Made by a program: the position numbers and the translations under genes
Shown: positions 1 to 12,040 of the stretch, one piece after another
Numbering within the stretch: position 1 is the stretch's first letter
How the letters are laid out: each line of letters starts with the position of its first letter
The notes under the pieces: model-generated
Seen by the model: only the letters and a program-made list of their open reading frames with translations
Database searches by the model: none
Told to the model about the DNA's origin: nothing
Assembly (NCBI RefSeq): GCF_016859285.1
Contig: NC_053417.1
Span: 14,318,206-14,382,205 of the forward strand
From: Xiphias gladius
Taxonomy: Eukaryota > Chordata > Actinopteri > Istiophoriformes > Xiphiidae
Direction: 5' to 3'
Length of the DNA: 64,000 bases

Positions 1-97
1 TACCTTTGCCGTGCTGCTGGCCCTCCATTGTCCGGGCCTTGATACTGACAAGGTTGACATCAGAGGAGAGCTCTGACACTGAGTGAGTTAGGACTGC
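1..97 (-). other. Possible exon end of an unidentified minus-strand gene
   Basis: Read on the minus strand, this segment is open in one frame, has higher GC than its flanks, and ends in a usable donor (CAAAG followed by GTA at the left edge). In that frame it would encode a stretch containing NLVSIKARTMEGQQHGK. In another frame an ATG at about 55 opens a short peptide (MSTLSVSRPG...). The upstream acceptor would be the AG near 98, but its pyrimidine tract is poor. I do not recognise the protein. It may be the edge of a neighbouring gene or a chance open frame. Confidence 0.2.
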
Positions 98-172
98 CAG
101 CTGTTAGCAATCAAGTCTATTTTGAAGTCAGGGACACATGGACCCCCAGGGCCAAAGCAGCAACTAGCCCAA

Positions 173-213
173 CCCCCCCCCCCACTCACCCACCACCACC
201 ACCACCACCACCA
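173..213. repeat. Poly-C and (CCA)n simple repeat
   Basis: An eleven-base C run is followed, after a short spacer, by about eight CCA units. This is a simple-sequence tract with no coding context. Confidence 0.85.
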
Positions 214-2184
214 GCCCAGCCTACAACCTCCAAGCCTCCTGGTCCCACAGATAGCCAGCACAGCTGTATTGGTTCCAGATGTTGCAAGAGTGCAGTAAGG
301 GCCCTTTACCTAAGAGGACCCTGAAACTGATGACAGACCTGTGCAACAAACAACAATAACACAAACACTGAGCTAAAAATTATGTTTCACGACCAGACCT
401 GCAACCAACACACTAGGGGGCAATCCAATCTAATGAGACTTTTTTTTTGCAAGAAAAGCTGGATCCATCTATTTTCAAGCTCTAAATACCCATTACATTT
501 CTTTAATTAATTAATTTAATTAATTTAATTAAGGTTTTATGTAATTCTTTCAAACTCTTGTCCTTGACATAGGCAGAGCTGCATATTGGGATAGAGAAAG
601 CACTACCACTGCAGACTGCTTTTAGAGAACACAATCAATCCTGTTTAACATTAGATATTGGCTCTCTGTTTCCTGGAAGGTGTAGCTGTCATCTCAAATA
701 TTGGCCTGAATACTAAAGAGTCTAATCTTTAAGGTCTGAGTCCGTCAGGCTGGCCACATTTGGCAGTTCAGAGCAGAGAAGTAAGACTTAAGGAGAGAAC
801 ATGGAGAAAATTAATCAGGATCAACTGATGGAGTTTGCAGCTAAGATTGGCAAATAAAACAATCTGAAATCTGGATCAAGTGAGGGAAAAAAAAGAAATG
901 GAAGCTCCTCAGGTTCTTTGAAAGGAAATGATCAAATCTTTGCAGCTGCATTGTTTCTGTGTTGGAGAGGTCAATCAAAACTCTCAGGAAATTGGATCTG
1001 ACAGGTGGAATGTCCTGTTAAAATGTCTTGGCCTGACCCCCTCTCACATGACTAAAATGTTATCGCAGAATAAATAAAAGATAAATAGCTTTATAGGATT
1101 TCTGTTTAAGAACAACTGAAATTGAGGAGTCCCTATGAGAACAACAGCAGAATCTGATATTGACAGAAGCAGATCAAACGGTTAACATGAAATTCTTCAA
1201 CAAAGCTATGATTTACATCATGTCAGGTAGTCTGCATATCATCATGTGTGGTCTTGCTATGATGTTACTAATTTCAAACAGACGCCTGAACATATCGAAG
1301 ACGGGTAGGTCTTATGCAGGTCTATACCTCCCTCATGTGGCCAATTCAAGAAAATGTAAAACCAGGTGACTGGGCAGATTGTTTCATTAATCCACTCAGA
1401 TTAGACCCCGACAGATGAAGAAAATACATTCAGCTCAAATTATTGGGAGATTTGTTTTGTTGTAAAACTTCATCAAAGTTTATGGATTTGATGAACATCC
1501 TGTTCGATTAATTTACTAAACTCTGGGGACACTGAGTGCTCACAAAGGAGACACAGCTTTAAATGTATTTTTTAGTGAATTTTGAAATTAACAATACAAT
1601 ACAAAAATGACACAGTTTGAGAAATATTTACACTGTTATAAAACACACCACACATTTACACGGCCATTAAATACCCACAAATAATGTAGAACAATATTAC
1701 AACTTCAAAAGCTCAGACAACAGAGCAGTAGCTGGTGGCTCCACTTGCGAAACACTGAAGATTTATATTCCCTCAAAAGGAAGTAAGTGACTCATATGCT
1801 CTTAGAGAGAACATGAAATAAGCCAAACTATTTCACTATAAGGAATGAATCAGCATGGTTATTATTATGCCAACATGTGTCCTATGTAATAACCATAAAT
1901 AAATATTTTTATTGCATGTCAACATATGAATTCATACAGTGTAAAGTTTGTAATAAACATAAAGTACATACACATATAAAGCTATATAGTAATTGAAGCA
2001 TTTGTAAACATGCAACATAAATGCTGTCAATGTCAGTAGTGGAGGATAGTGAGAGACTGGCTTTACCACATGGTAAAAGATATTTTAAATTTATTAGCTT
2101 TATTTATTTCTACAGTGATTCCTTTCACAGTGTTAATTATTCATGTTCATGTAAGATGGAAGCTTTATCTACTCAATATCGTGC

Positions 2185-2260
2185 AGGGTAGTATAATCTA
2201 TAGCAATGCATCATTTTTTGATCTTATAGTATGTTTTATTGTAAGAGTAATGTGAGAGAT
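2185..2260 (+). repeat. Short fragment of the fish 'AGTATTCAGA' repeat family
   Basis: The words GTATAATCTATAGCAATGCA, then ATCTTATAGTATGTTTT, match an internal part of the interspersed repeat seen more fully at 2,512-2,818 and 54,630-55,380. The family name here is descriptive. The assignment is from memory of the repeat and from similarity between copies in this window. Confidence 0.4.
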
Positions 2261-2511
2261 TAAAAAGCACAAGTTATTTGTTGTGATGCCTCTAAATATT
2301 TTATCTGCTGGCATGTGTTCAGATGCTTTTAGGCAGCCCTGTATAGTTGCAAGGCATCAATGTCCACATAATTACAAAATATTTCTGAGCATAATTTTAA
2401 TCATATAATATAACGCGTGCACATGGAGTTATCTCTGCTCTATGACCACATAGTTTTGGTGCATACACATTATACAGTCACTGTGTACAGTTCTTACAGG
2501 CAGTACGAGCA

Positions 2512-2818
2512 GAAGTCCTGTAATCAAAATGCCAGTAAATGAACACAAGCTCTATCAGCAAAATATACTTAATTACGAAAAGTAAAAGTACTCATCTTGC
2601 TGCAGAATGGCTCCTGGCAGTGTTACATCAGCAGCATTTTTGATATTGTGGCAGGGCAAGGTGGAGCCAATTCAAACCACTTAAAATACTGTCGGATTGT
2701 TTCCACTTTAGCATTGAATTGAATTGTAAAACCTTAATTTGCAACTGGTTATTAATCTATAGCCGTCAAAATAAATGTAGCGCAGTGGTAAGTAGACGTA
2801 CTTAGTTGCATGTCACCC
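2512..2818 (+). repeat. Copy of the fish 'AGTATTCAGA' interspersed repeat
   Basis: The segment contains TCAGCAAAATATACTTAATT, AAAGTAAAAGTACTCAT, GCAGAATGGCTCC and a right end close to GTACTTAGTTGCATGTCACC, in the order typical of this abundant percomorph repeat. A second copy is at 54,630-55,380. The element ends only about 70 bases before the GC-rich block taken as the stat6 promoter. Confidence 0.6.
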
Positions 2819-2879
2819 CTGGAACAAATGTGACTTCGTGAGAACAGCTCTAGAGTCAGTGTTAGAGCAGACTCTGTTT

Positions 2880-3700
2880 TTTAATTTAGGCGATAATGGG
2901 CGCAGAAGCGGCGGCGGGAGAAGCAGGAGATGAGACACAACTGCACCCAGGCCAGCAGGGGGGAAGTACATATATTGTATTGGATGCCAGAAAAATACAA
3001 CAAGCGGTAGAGTCCGTTGGGAAGATGTCAGACTCGAAGGCACTGCCATCTGCAGATATGGTATCAAGTGTCTCATTTAGACTTACTGGAAGTTACAGCA
3101 ACTGGTGAAATGACTCAACATTACTCCGCCTACGTCTCCTCATGTAGAAGTTCACCATGCCCACTAGTCTCAGTTATAGTTTCAGTTTAAAATGCAGTAG
3201 ATGAATGCATGAAGTATTTGTGCGCGCTCTATTTCACGCCATCGTTTCGACCTCGAGACATTGAGGGCTGACGAATGTGTGCCTTTAGCGTGGCGTGATC
3301 TGTAAAATGTAACCCAACCAGAGAAGTGAGCTCACGAAACCAGACTAGCTGCCAGTTTGGACCAAAAGACAAACTGTGCCTTGCTGTACCTTTCGGGGAG
3401 ACTCCCACATGCACAGTCTCCAAACGTGATCACATTGCCAAGCGGCAGCCCTGGTCGTAGTCCGGACTACGCGCAGTATCTCGGTCATTTGTGAACCCAA
3501 ACGTAAGGGCAGGAAATAAAGGGCGCTCCTCCGTTTAGCGGCACATCGTGCGTAAGAGGGAAGTGAACCTCACCTACTTTCTGCGTTGTCAAAAGTTGTC
3601 TCTGTGTGGGCTTGTCTCGGGGCTCAAACCTAATCTCTCTCCCGTTAAAACGAAAGCAATTGTTCAACTTTTATGGGACGACGTCGTCGTTAAAGTGAGT
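2880..3700 (+). promoter_or_regulatory. Probable stat6 promoter region, GC-richer block
   Basis: After AT-rich repeats the sequence becomes richer in GC and CpG (for example GGCGCAGAAGCGGCGGCGGG near 2,899 and several CpG-bearing words from 3,220 to 3,680) just before the likely first exon of stat6. No clear TATA box was seen, as is usual for CpG-type promoters. An open frame of 70 codons at 2,896-3,108 lies inside. I do not recognise it and regard it as unproven. Confidence 0.4.
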
Positions 3701-3821
3701 GATGGAGGAAGTGTTCAGTAGGATATTCGGACTGGTGGAGTACTTATGAGACAGAAGAGGAGGAAGAGGCGACGGACCATACAGCACTTTTCAATGTTTT
3801 GAAATCTCTATTTAACTGAAG
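3700..3821 (+). other. Putative untranslated first exon of stat6
   Basis: A purine-rich stretch ends in ACTGAAG followed by GTAAGAGT, a near-ideal donor, at 3,821/3,822. The next strong acceptor in frame with a STAT start codon is at 12,970, where only 12 untranslated bases precede the ATG. The stat6 leader must therefore be supplied by an upstream exon, and this is the best candidate. The left limit is arbitrary. Confidence 0.4.
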
Positions 3822-5109
3822 GTAAGAGTAAATGTAGTCTGCGTGTTGTAGTCAGTTTTTTGTGTGTGTGTGTGTTAAACGCTGGAGCCTGCAGTTAATG
3901 GGGCCTTGACAGTTGTGAGAACGGTGCAAAATATATGGGGTTGGTTGAGTCTATGACATGTTATGGTTGCAAAAAAAAAAAAAAAGACAGAAGAAAAAAA
4001 AAACAGGCTGTTGCAGGATGTGTGTCGGCCCTCAAGTACAGCCTTATATCCTCCTGCAGTTCTGCAAACGATAAAAGTGATTATGTCCAGTTTGTTGTTT
4101 TTTTTACACGATCGCCGAATAAAACTAGGTTCCAGGCTGTGCTTTTAATGATTGTTTTGTTTTTCACGAAATGTGGAGCGGAGTTATGTAATGATCAAGC
4201 CAGCAGCACTATTGTCTTGATCGACTCGGTTCCCTCCCTCCATATTGTTCCAGGAATCCTACACAGTTTAATGAAGTTTATGCGGTGTTAAGCCTAGCAC
4301 TGATGGGATTGTTTGGATTTTAATATTGTGAGAAATACAGTTCATGTCATAGCTCCCCAAATAACATACGATGCATATTATATCCCAGACAAAAAACGAA
4401 CACTCTATGCATCCTGCATGTACTTGATATTTGTTTATACCGACAACAAGTTAATAAGTTAGTTACATTCCATGTGTTTGTAAGTGTGTAAGTTTCATAT
4501 TCTGTACTACAGAAATACACAGTATCTAGATTATTTCATGTAGATTCTAGATTCTCTTGATTCAGAGTTAAGAAAGAGACTGGTGGCTACCCAGTTTTCT
4601 CTGAGCCAACACTGGGAAACCTTCAGATACACTATAACCTGATTTCCTGGCCCCCAGTGGCAGTGCCTGACAATGGATAGCTGTGACTAACAAGTTGAGG
4701 AGGGTCATGACCTGCCTCATTGAGAACCACAAATGCTTCCAAAGCATGAGAGTGAGTGTCGATCTAAGAAAATTCACCCACGTCTCAGGTGTCCCAAGAG
4801 TCCTCGCCACTGCTTGTGGGATGGCAATGGGGAAGTCTCTCACTTTATCTTTGAAATCATATCAAATCAAATAGTTTGAATGAATGTATGAATGTTGAGG
4901 CTACGCATTTCATAATTGAGTTCAATGAAGACCTTAACCATCTATACATTCATTTACAATCTACAGTACATTTACACTAGCAGAAAACAAGGAAAGAACC
5001 ATGTTGATAATTCTGGTCTCAGAGGTTTTCCCATTTGTTTAGTTTACATACCTAATATTGTCATTTTGTTTACTGTTGTTATTTCTGTCTAAACTCTATA
5101 TAGAAGATC

Positions 5110-5280
5110 GAATGCATGTCTGTACTAGAAGAGGAATCCCTCCTCCGTTGCTCTTCTTAGGTTTCTTCCTTTCTTCGTTATCCAACTTGAGGGTCTAAAA
5201 TGCATGCTGTACAGATTGTAAAGGCCTCTGAGGAATGTTTGTGATTTTGGGCTTTATAAATAAAGTTGACTTGACTTGAG
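5110..5280 (+). mobile_element. LINE 3' end fragment (L2-like)
   Basis: The order GAGGAATCCCTCCTCCGTTG, TCTTCTTAGGTTTCTTCC, GTACAGATTGTAAAG, GATTTTGGGCTTTATAAATA and a short GACTT tandem end is characteristic of the 3' terminal part of fish L2-type LINEs. No reverse transcriptase frame is attached, so the copy is 5' truncated. A weaker related tail is near 7,310-7,370. Confidence 0.5.
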
Positions 5281-5985
5281 GCCCGTACACTGCCAGGGAG
5301 GCATACTTGGTCGTCTCAACCAAAATTTAGGGAAGTTTATCCTCACTTAACTCACAAATGTTGAGCATTTGGTTTGTGGGACTTGGTCCGTCAGGTCGGT
5401 AAACTTAAGAGGTTAAGAAGTGAAGAGATTAAGTTGAGTGCTCAGCACTTTGTCCCGTGGTAGCCAGGTTTCAAGGTTTGGCAGCGTTCGTGGCCAAGGT
5501 TTTAAGGAGTAAGTTTTAGAGGTAAGAAATGCTGCCAGAGACAAATAACAGTTTGGGGTTGTGTTGTGTGTCAGTATGCTGTGGTCCTCCGTGATGCTCC
5601 TTGGAAATACAAGGTTTTAAATCTGTGCCTCTGAATAGTGATTATTAGGACTTGACCTAATTTGGCCATGCTGGCAGTGGGCTGTACTTACCTTTGTTCT
5701 CTTAAAGCAGTTTAACAGAATTCTACATTTATTTCATGTGTTTTTGTAAATTAAAATCTACAGTATATTGTATTGACAGACAGGGTACCAGTCCTCACAA
5801 CAGTAAAGTGCTTTTGTTTTAACTGGCGCAGTTCCTGTTCAAAATATATTTTTTATTTCATGAATAGTTCAATATTTTATTCACTCATGTTATCATCATC
5901 ATATAATTTCCACGTCACAGCAGTGTTATGATTACTGGACCACAAATTCAAAAGGATTGCCGTGACACATACACACACATGCCAA

Positions 5986-6242
5986 CCTAGTAGGTACACC
6001 TAGATAAAACTAATGCAGTATAATACAACAGGCCTGCTATAAATCCTCCTTTTATGAGGATTATAATGTTCAGTTCTATTGAATCTGTTTGAAAGAGGAT
6101 CTTGATTTATTTTAATGGGCATTTTGGGGGCTGTAATTTGTGGTGCTGTTGGACTGTACTGGGTTATACTGAGAGGTGTTCCTAATATTTTGTCACCTTA
6201 TTTATGTGAGTTGAGGGTGACAAAATATTAGGAACCCCTGTG
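5986..6242 (+). mobile_element. MITE-like element, family with TAGGTACACC end
   Basis: It begins near GTAGGTACACCTAGATAAAA and runs through AATGCAGTATAATACAACAG to GAGAGGTGTTCCTAATATTT. It ends in an inverted repeat in which CCTAATATTTTGTCACC pairs with the later GGTGACAAAATATTAGG. A related copy is at 23,151-23,332 and a right end at 10,140-10,262. It has no coding capacity, which fits a non-autonomous DNA element. Confidence 0.55.
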
Positions 6243-6799
6243 ATATTGCAATGGATGGATCTCTATTTTCTGACATTTTAGAGAATAAATGATTGACAAA
6301 TCGTGAAAATAACTGAAAGATTTATTGATCATGAAAGTAATCTTTCGCTGAAATCCTATTTTTGCTGATTGTTAGAGAAGAGAGCTTTATTTAATTGCTG
6401 TATAATGTGACAGGTAGCGTGAGGATGGGCTGGTGGAAAGGGAAGGTATTGGAAAAGGCTCGGAGGACATTTATTTCTTTCAACAAGGGCAGTAACTTAT
6501 TGTTTATCATTTATTCCTGTAGTTATACAATGGGATTTCCTAATTAATAAAACAAACAAATTTGTTTTTTTAAAGGTGAGAATTCAAATAATCCTGCAAT
6601 AATCCTCACATGGGGGTCTTCCAGACTGTGCTCCTGTTAAAAAAAAAAAGAGCCCGTAGGTCGTCTGTGCAAGCAGCTGATTAGGACCCATAGCTACTTT
6701 TTATTGTTAGCCCACCTGCAGCGGTTGTAGTAATTATGATGGGAGCAAAGGAGGAAGTCAGGTTATGTACTGTACAGAGCAACAAAGTAGAGAAAGGTC

Positions 6800-7041
6800 C
6801 TCTAACCTTAACCCTTACTTACTTTAATCCAAACAAGGATCTTTTCCTAAACCTACCTAAGTAGTAGTTTTTAACCAAACCATGACCGTTCCATAAGCCT
6901 TTTTTCACGGATATTATTGTAACCATGACAACGAATGTCCGGTACGCCTGCTGCTGTAGGGACACTGTTTAGACACTCCTGTGGTTTGTATCAGAGGATA
7001 AACAACCTATATGGTTGTTCAGGTTAGAGGACTTGTTGCAA
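6800..7041 (+). repeat. Interspersed repeat, copy 1 of a direct pair
   Basis: It shares words with 10,753-10,989 in the same order: ATCTTTTCCTAAACC, AAGTAG, GTTCCATAA, GGTACGCCTGC, AACAACCTATA and ACTTGTTG. I recall the CCTAAACC...AAGTAG motif from other fish genomes. No protein is encoded. Confidence 0.55.
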
Positions 7042-10000
7042 ATGTCCCCACATTGTTTTCTGAGAATTGCAGAGGAAAAATGACTGGTATTGATTGATAC
7101 AGTGACATCAACTACACAACCTGACATGTGGTTTTCAATACTCTAATAGATATTATCATAAATGAACTGAAGATCCTCTGATTATTGTCTTTTTTTCCCT
7201 TTGTTTTTGAATCTTAAACCACAAATTTCGCTACAGTGGTGAGTATATCTGTTTCTTCCCACTTTATTCTGTAGAGTCTGTTGAAGTTGTAAGGTCACTA
7301 TTTTTATTGCTCACTTTAAGGTCTATGTGTAAAAAAATTGTGATTTTGAGCTATTTAAATGAAACTGACTTCACTCGCATCTCTTTCTTAGAGACAGTGT
7401 CCGTTGACATTTGCCAAATCTGAATACCAAGAAGTTGAATTTTTCAGTCACCAGTTGCGTAGCAGTCCTACATCTGTTATGACACATTAACCACATATGG
7501 GTGTAACATATAAGATCCAATTTTTCCATATTTTCAAAATCCCATCCTGTTGAAGGCTCATGGAGAAAGCCATGATAAGATGGTAAGTAAATTATGTCAA
7601 TCCAATCGCTGGTCTGAGGTATTTCTGGGTTTAGCCGCTTTCTAGTAATGGCCCCTGTCCCTGCAGCGCTGAAAAATCAAAAATAGATATTAGCACATTT
7701 TCTCAATGGAAAGCATGCAGAGTGTCCATTTAAAATGGGACTTGCAGTTGCAGTACTTTTTGTATAACTTGATGAACCTCTAGTCAGAAAAGACTTAATC
7801 GGCAAGACCAGAATATATGATAATGATTTGCTTTTTAATGCTGAGCATGAGTTACCCATTGTAACTCACATAAATTCTTCCCCCTCTTTAATAAGGCTAC
7901 AATTTATTCCCCATTTTTGTTTTATGTTGCATGAGTGAATTACCTTTTTCATTGTAGATGCCTGTAAAATTTGGAGATGGTTTTATAGTTTAATTTTGAA
8001 ACGTAAGCGTCTATAAAAATTCTGAGTGGAGTATCATCCAAGTACCTGTTTATTATCCTTCACTAACTAGTTAGTATATCTTCAGATGTTCCAGTTAAAC
8101 AAAATCAGGGTCAGGACTTTCACAACCTAATTTATATTATTTGCTCTAACATTGTTTTATACTGACAGAGAGATCTGTGGATTTCCAAAATCAAAACATT
8201 GTCCCCAGTTACAGCTTGAATTGGAAACTCTGCTCTGCCACTAAAACATTCTCTAAATGTTTCACTTGACATTTTGCTTATTTTAGACATCAAAGTGGAA
8301 ACAGACAGGGATAATGGGGAGAGGGAGTTGTATGATTTGAACTGGAGTTGTTGCATATTTGTGGTTTTGGGGGTTTGTTAGGCCCTACACTGGAGATGGA
8401 GATAACTTCTCTCACTGACTTCCACACGGGATGTTTCTTGGAGGAGAGAAAAGTTTCTAGGCTTTGGTGTACACCAGGCAACACTTGCCATCTATGTGTT
8501 GCCATGACTTGCAAGATGAGAGAGAATTCAAGAAAAGGGGGAGATGATTTGTGCACCACAGAGATGCAATTGACCTGTTAGCTTATTGAACATTGAAAAC
8601 ATCCAAGGTGTTGTCTGAATATATACAAAAACATCCTAAAAACTGCCTTTTAAAAGTGAAAAGTGTTTGAGCACTAAATGCACAAAGTCCCAATACATTA
8701 CATCGTGTAGCTTAATCTTGGAAATGTATTGCAAATGGCTTACCCTGTGCTGCTACTGAAGATTGCTCACACACTAGAAACAAGAGGGGCTGCTGCTTTA
8801 AGGCTAAAGAGTGAGGAGCTTCTGGTCACCCACTTTGTCTTTCTGGTGCCTGAAGGCATAGTCTCCTCATAGTATTGTGTCCCATGCAGTTATCACGGAA
8901 AGAGTTGCCTCACAATGCACTGTGATTGCTGCTAGAGGCTCCAATACCAAAAAAACTATTGCAACGCTATACCAGGAGGATCAGAGGTCTGACAGCGTTG
9001 CACCCCATCCTCCTGACCTGCCAGTATCCCCCTGCAGGGCAGGGACAGAAATCAAAAAATTGATCATTTGGTCATTTTGACAAAGGCAAGGTAGTACTGC
9101 AGCCGTCACAGCACTACTGTAATAGTGATAGTGATAATCATATGACACTTCACATTAACCTGATAATTGATGATTGATATACGGGTTGTGGTTGGTGCTA
9201 TGACAAGAGGTAATCAGAAAGACAGTCATTATTTGAATAAACATAAGTATAACACAACGTATGATTATGGCTACAATTTAGGCCTCCTTTCTGTGTGAGA
9301 TACCATTGACATTGATTGGCATATTAATTGGCTGGGAAGGTAGCTTTTGTGTGCCCACGAAGGCAGGCTATTGTATTTGAGCAATTGGTGTTATAATCTG
9401 CAGTTATTTGCAGAGATTTTAGTGTAGTATCTTTTATGAGAGTAGAAAAACTGCTCTCAGATGCATCTTAATGGGCCCAATTGTGTGGGTCTAAGAGTGC
9501 AGTGCTGAAGGGTAAAATACTTGTGGCTCATCCTGGGAAGTTGGCCAACATCAGAGGACGGTTCAAAATAAATTTGACTATAAAACAAACACTGCTATGT
9601 AAACAGTGGCTGCAGCAGAGAAGTCTAAGCTTGGTTATAAATTGTTGCGTAAAAGTGTGGCCAAAACAGTCGCCTGATTACTATGAATAGCTGCGCAAAT
9701 ATGCTGGAAATATATCCTATACCTTTGCCACATCCTGCCTGTTAATGCCAGTGCTGACTGGGATGAAACTTACCAACTGTCCAACTGTGCGGTGATAAAG
9801 CAGCTTTAAAGAAGTGCTGACATAAAATGTGAACACAACTTAGCTGCAAGAGGGAATGGTGTTGGCAAGAGGATGGCAGAGATCATATTGTGTGCATTCT
9901 TATAAACAGGCAGTATTGGATGCATGTGCTGATACATGTCGTTTTGGAACCAATCCAGCCTCTGGTAGATTTCCACTCACCGTGGTTGTTTAGTGCTGAA

Positions 10001-10139
10001 GCTGCCGTTGGAACGGTATGGGGTAAGGTTTCTTGCCACACTTTCTGTATCTTATTGTTAATCAATGAATGCTACAGCTTTTACAAGTATTGTTGCTGAA
10101 GTGAGTTTTGGGAGAACGGGAGGAATTCTCAAAGGAATG

Positions 10140-10262
10140 GGTTGGAACAAGTTGTTGTATTCAACAAAAACCACACTATGAAACACTGAGGCTGTTTTGA
10201 CAGTGAACGGAGGCCTTACCCAGTATTAGTATGGTGTTCCTAATAAAGTTTTCGGTGAGTGT
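10140..10262 (+). mobile_element. Right end of a TAGGTACACC-type MITE
   Basis: It ends in TATGGTGTTCCTAATAAAGT followed by TTTCGGTGAGTGTATA. This is the reverse complement of the terminal motif TACACTCAC...TTTATTAGGTACACC that is common in fish DNA elements. The matching left end was not located with confidence. Confidence 0.4.
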
Positions 10263-10752
10263 ATATCCCGTTACTAAAGTGGGATATGTTCAGAGGGACT
10301 AAACTGTAGTGAAACCAAGCCATTAAATAACAGTAAGATATTACATTTGTCAGTCATTTCTGTTTACTTTTTTGAACAGAGCAGCAAAGTGGATGATCAT
10401 GTGGTCCAGTTTTAACATTAACTTATTTATATTATCTGTAGAAATGCATTGTTTTCCCTGTACACTATAGCTGTCGTTAAACCTGATCATTTTCAGGTCA
10501 TTTAAGTGTATTTTATGAACATAGCATCAGTTCAGGCAGAGGACCAAAATCCTGCTACCTGATTGGCATCAGCTGCTTTATTCATTCTTCAGTGTCACTC
10601 ATTCGTCAATTGCTTGGCTATCAACTGACATGTAAAGTGCAGCTATTATGACCTTCACTTTTATAGCATTGACATTATTACACTACTGATATGCTGTATT
10701 TTTGGTAATGTTGATTTTACTAAGGTCTAATATTCATGTACCGTAAATTCTC

Positions 10753-10989
10753 CTGTAACCTTTAACCTTTAACAAAGTACTCATTTTAACCCAAACCACA
10801 ATCTTTTCCTAAACCTTACCAAGTAGTTTTCAAACAGTGAAGGTTCCATAATCTTAGCCGCATGTTTGTTATTGTGAGGACAATGACTAAGGTTCGGTAC
10901 GCCTGCCACTGGTATATTGCAAAGGGTCATATCCTTGGGTAGGGACAAACAACCTATACGGTCGTTTAAGTTGGAGCACTTGTTGGGTT
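10753..10989 (+). repeat. Interspersed repeat, copy 2 of a direct pair
   Basis: It is the second copy of the 6,800-7,041 repeat in the same orientation, about 3.9 kb downstream, with point differences and small indels throughout. The divergence implies independent old insertions rather than a recent duplication. Confidence 0.55.
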
Positions 10990-11589
10990 TGCTGTACTGA
11001 ATTTATCAAGGCAATTTATCTTAGAGAGCTCTTTAAAAGAGCAAAGCGAATTACTACAAATCTACTATAAATAGTCAATTCTTAACTGAGCTTGAATGTA
11101 TTCAGAGGCAAATGGCTCTTGCACAGTCTAAGGCTTTTAATTATTGTTTTGGATTTCTGACAGGTGAACCGGGTTTATTTTTTCCTCACAGTGGAAATGT
11201 TTGCTGTAGCTAAGTAACAGCCTTCACAATTATTGATAAGAACTGCTGGATTCAATCATGCCTTGTTCAAAACATATTACAAAATGCCCCAACCCTTCAG
11301 TATGACTCAACAGTTAGAATTTCTCAATGTTGCAGACAAGATATCATGAGTTGCTATAAAGATTTTCATGTTTATTAAATTTCAGTAGGTGACATGTTCC
11401 CTCATGGATTAACATGGGCACTATAGTTGATTTTTAATTAATCCCACATCCTAATACTGTAAGTATTAACTTGGACACCACAGGAATGGTTGACAAGACT
11501 ACGTCAAAACCTAGTATATGGTTGGACCACATTTGGTCAATGTGCAAAATTGAGGATGTAGTTGAAAACTGTTGTGGAACCACTGTAAA

Positions 11590-12040
11590 AAACTACTTTT
11601 GATGAAAAGTAGCTAGATCCTGCTCAAAAAGTCGCTAAAAGTCATTAGATGACGTAATACACTAATTAGCATATCCATGACATCGTGTCATCGACTGACA
11701 GCATCACCATACACATAAGTTAAAAACAACGGCTGTGCTGTGATTTTGGCCATATTTACTTGTAAAATGATCACTCAGAGGGAACGTTAGAAGCTCTTTC
11801 ACATCCGTGTCAGCTGAATGAGAGAGGTGGCTCTGCAGAGGGAAAGCCCGACCTGGTGCTCACGGGGCAGCACTGGCAACTCTCATCTACCGAAAGTAGC
11901 TAAGGTCTGTCCAAAAAGTTGCAAGATTTGTCGCTTTTTTGAAAGTCATCATAAAAGGGTTTTAAAATTCGGTAAATGTAGTGACAAAGGCGCTACATTG
12001 GCAGCGTTGCCTGTAAACGCCCCCCTGATGACGTTATAGA
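11590..12040 (+). mobile_element. Unclassified transposon-like fragment
   Basis: The segment contains AAGTAGCTAGATCCTG, AAAAAGTCGCTAAAAGTCAT and, further on, AAAGTAGCTAAGGTCTGTCC and TTGCAAGATTTGTCGCTTTT. These resemble the terminal and sub-terminal sequence of a common fish DNA element. No transposase frame is visible and the ends are uncertain. Confidence 0.3.

Larger units (their letters stand above)
98..2880. other. Intergenic, AT-rich, repeat-bearing
   Basis: No coding region is supported here. The short open frames have no homology that I recognise. A poly-C tract followed by a CCA trinucleotide tract lies at 173-213, and an alternating TTAA tract lies at 503-532. The right part carries two fragments of a common fish interspersed repeat, annotated separately. 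Confidence 0.6.
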
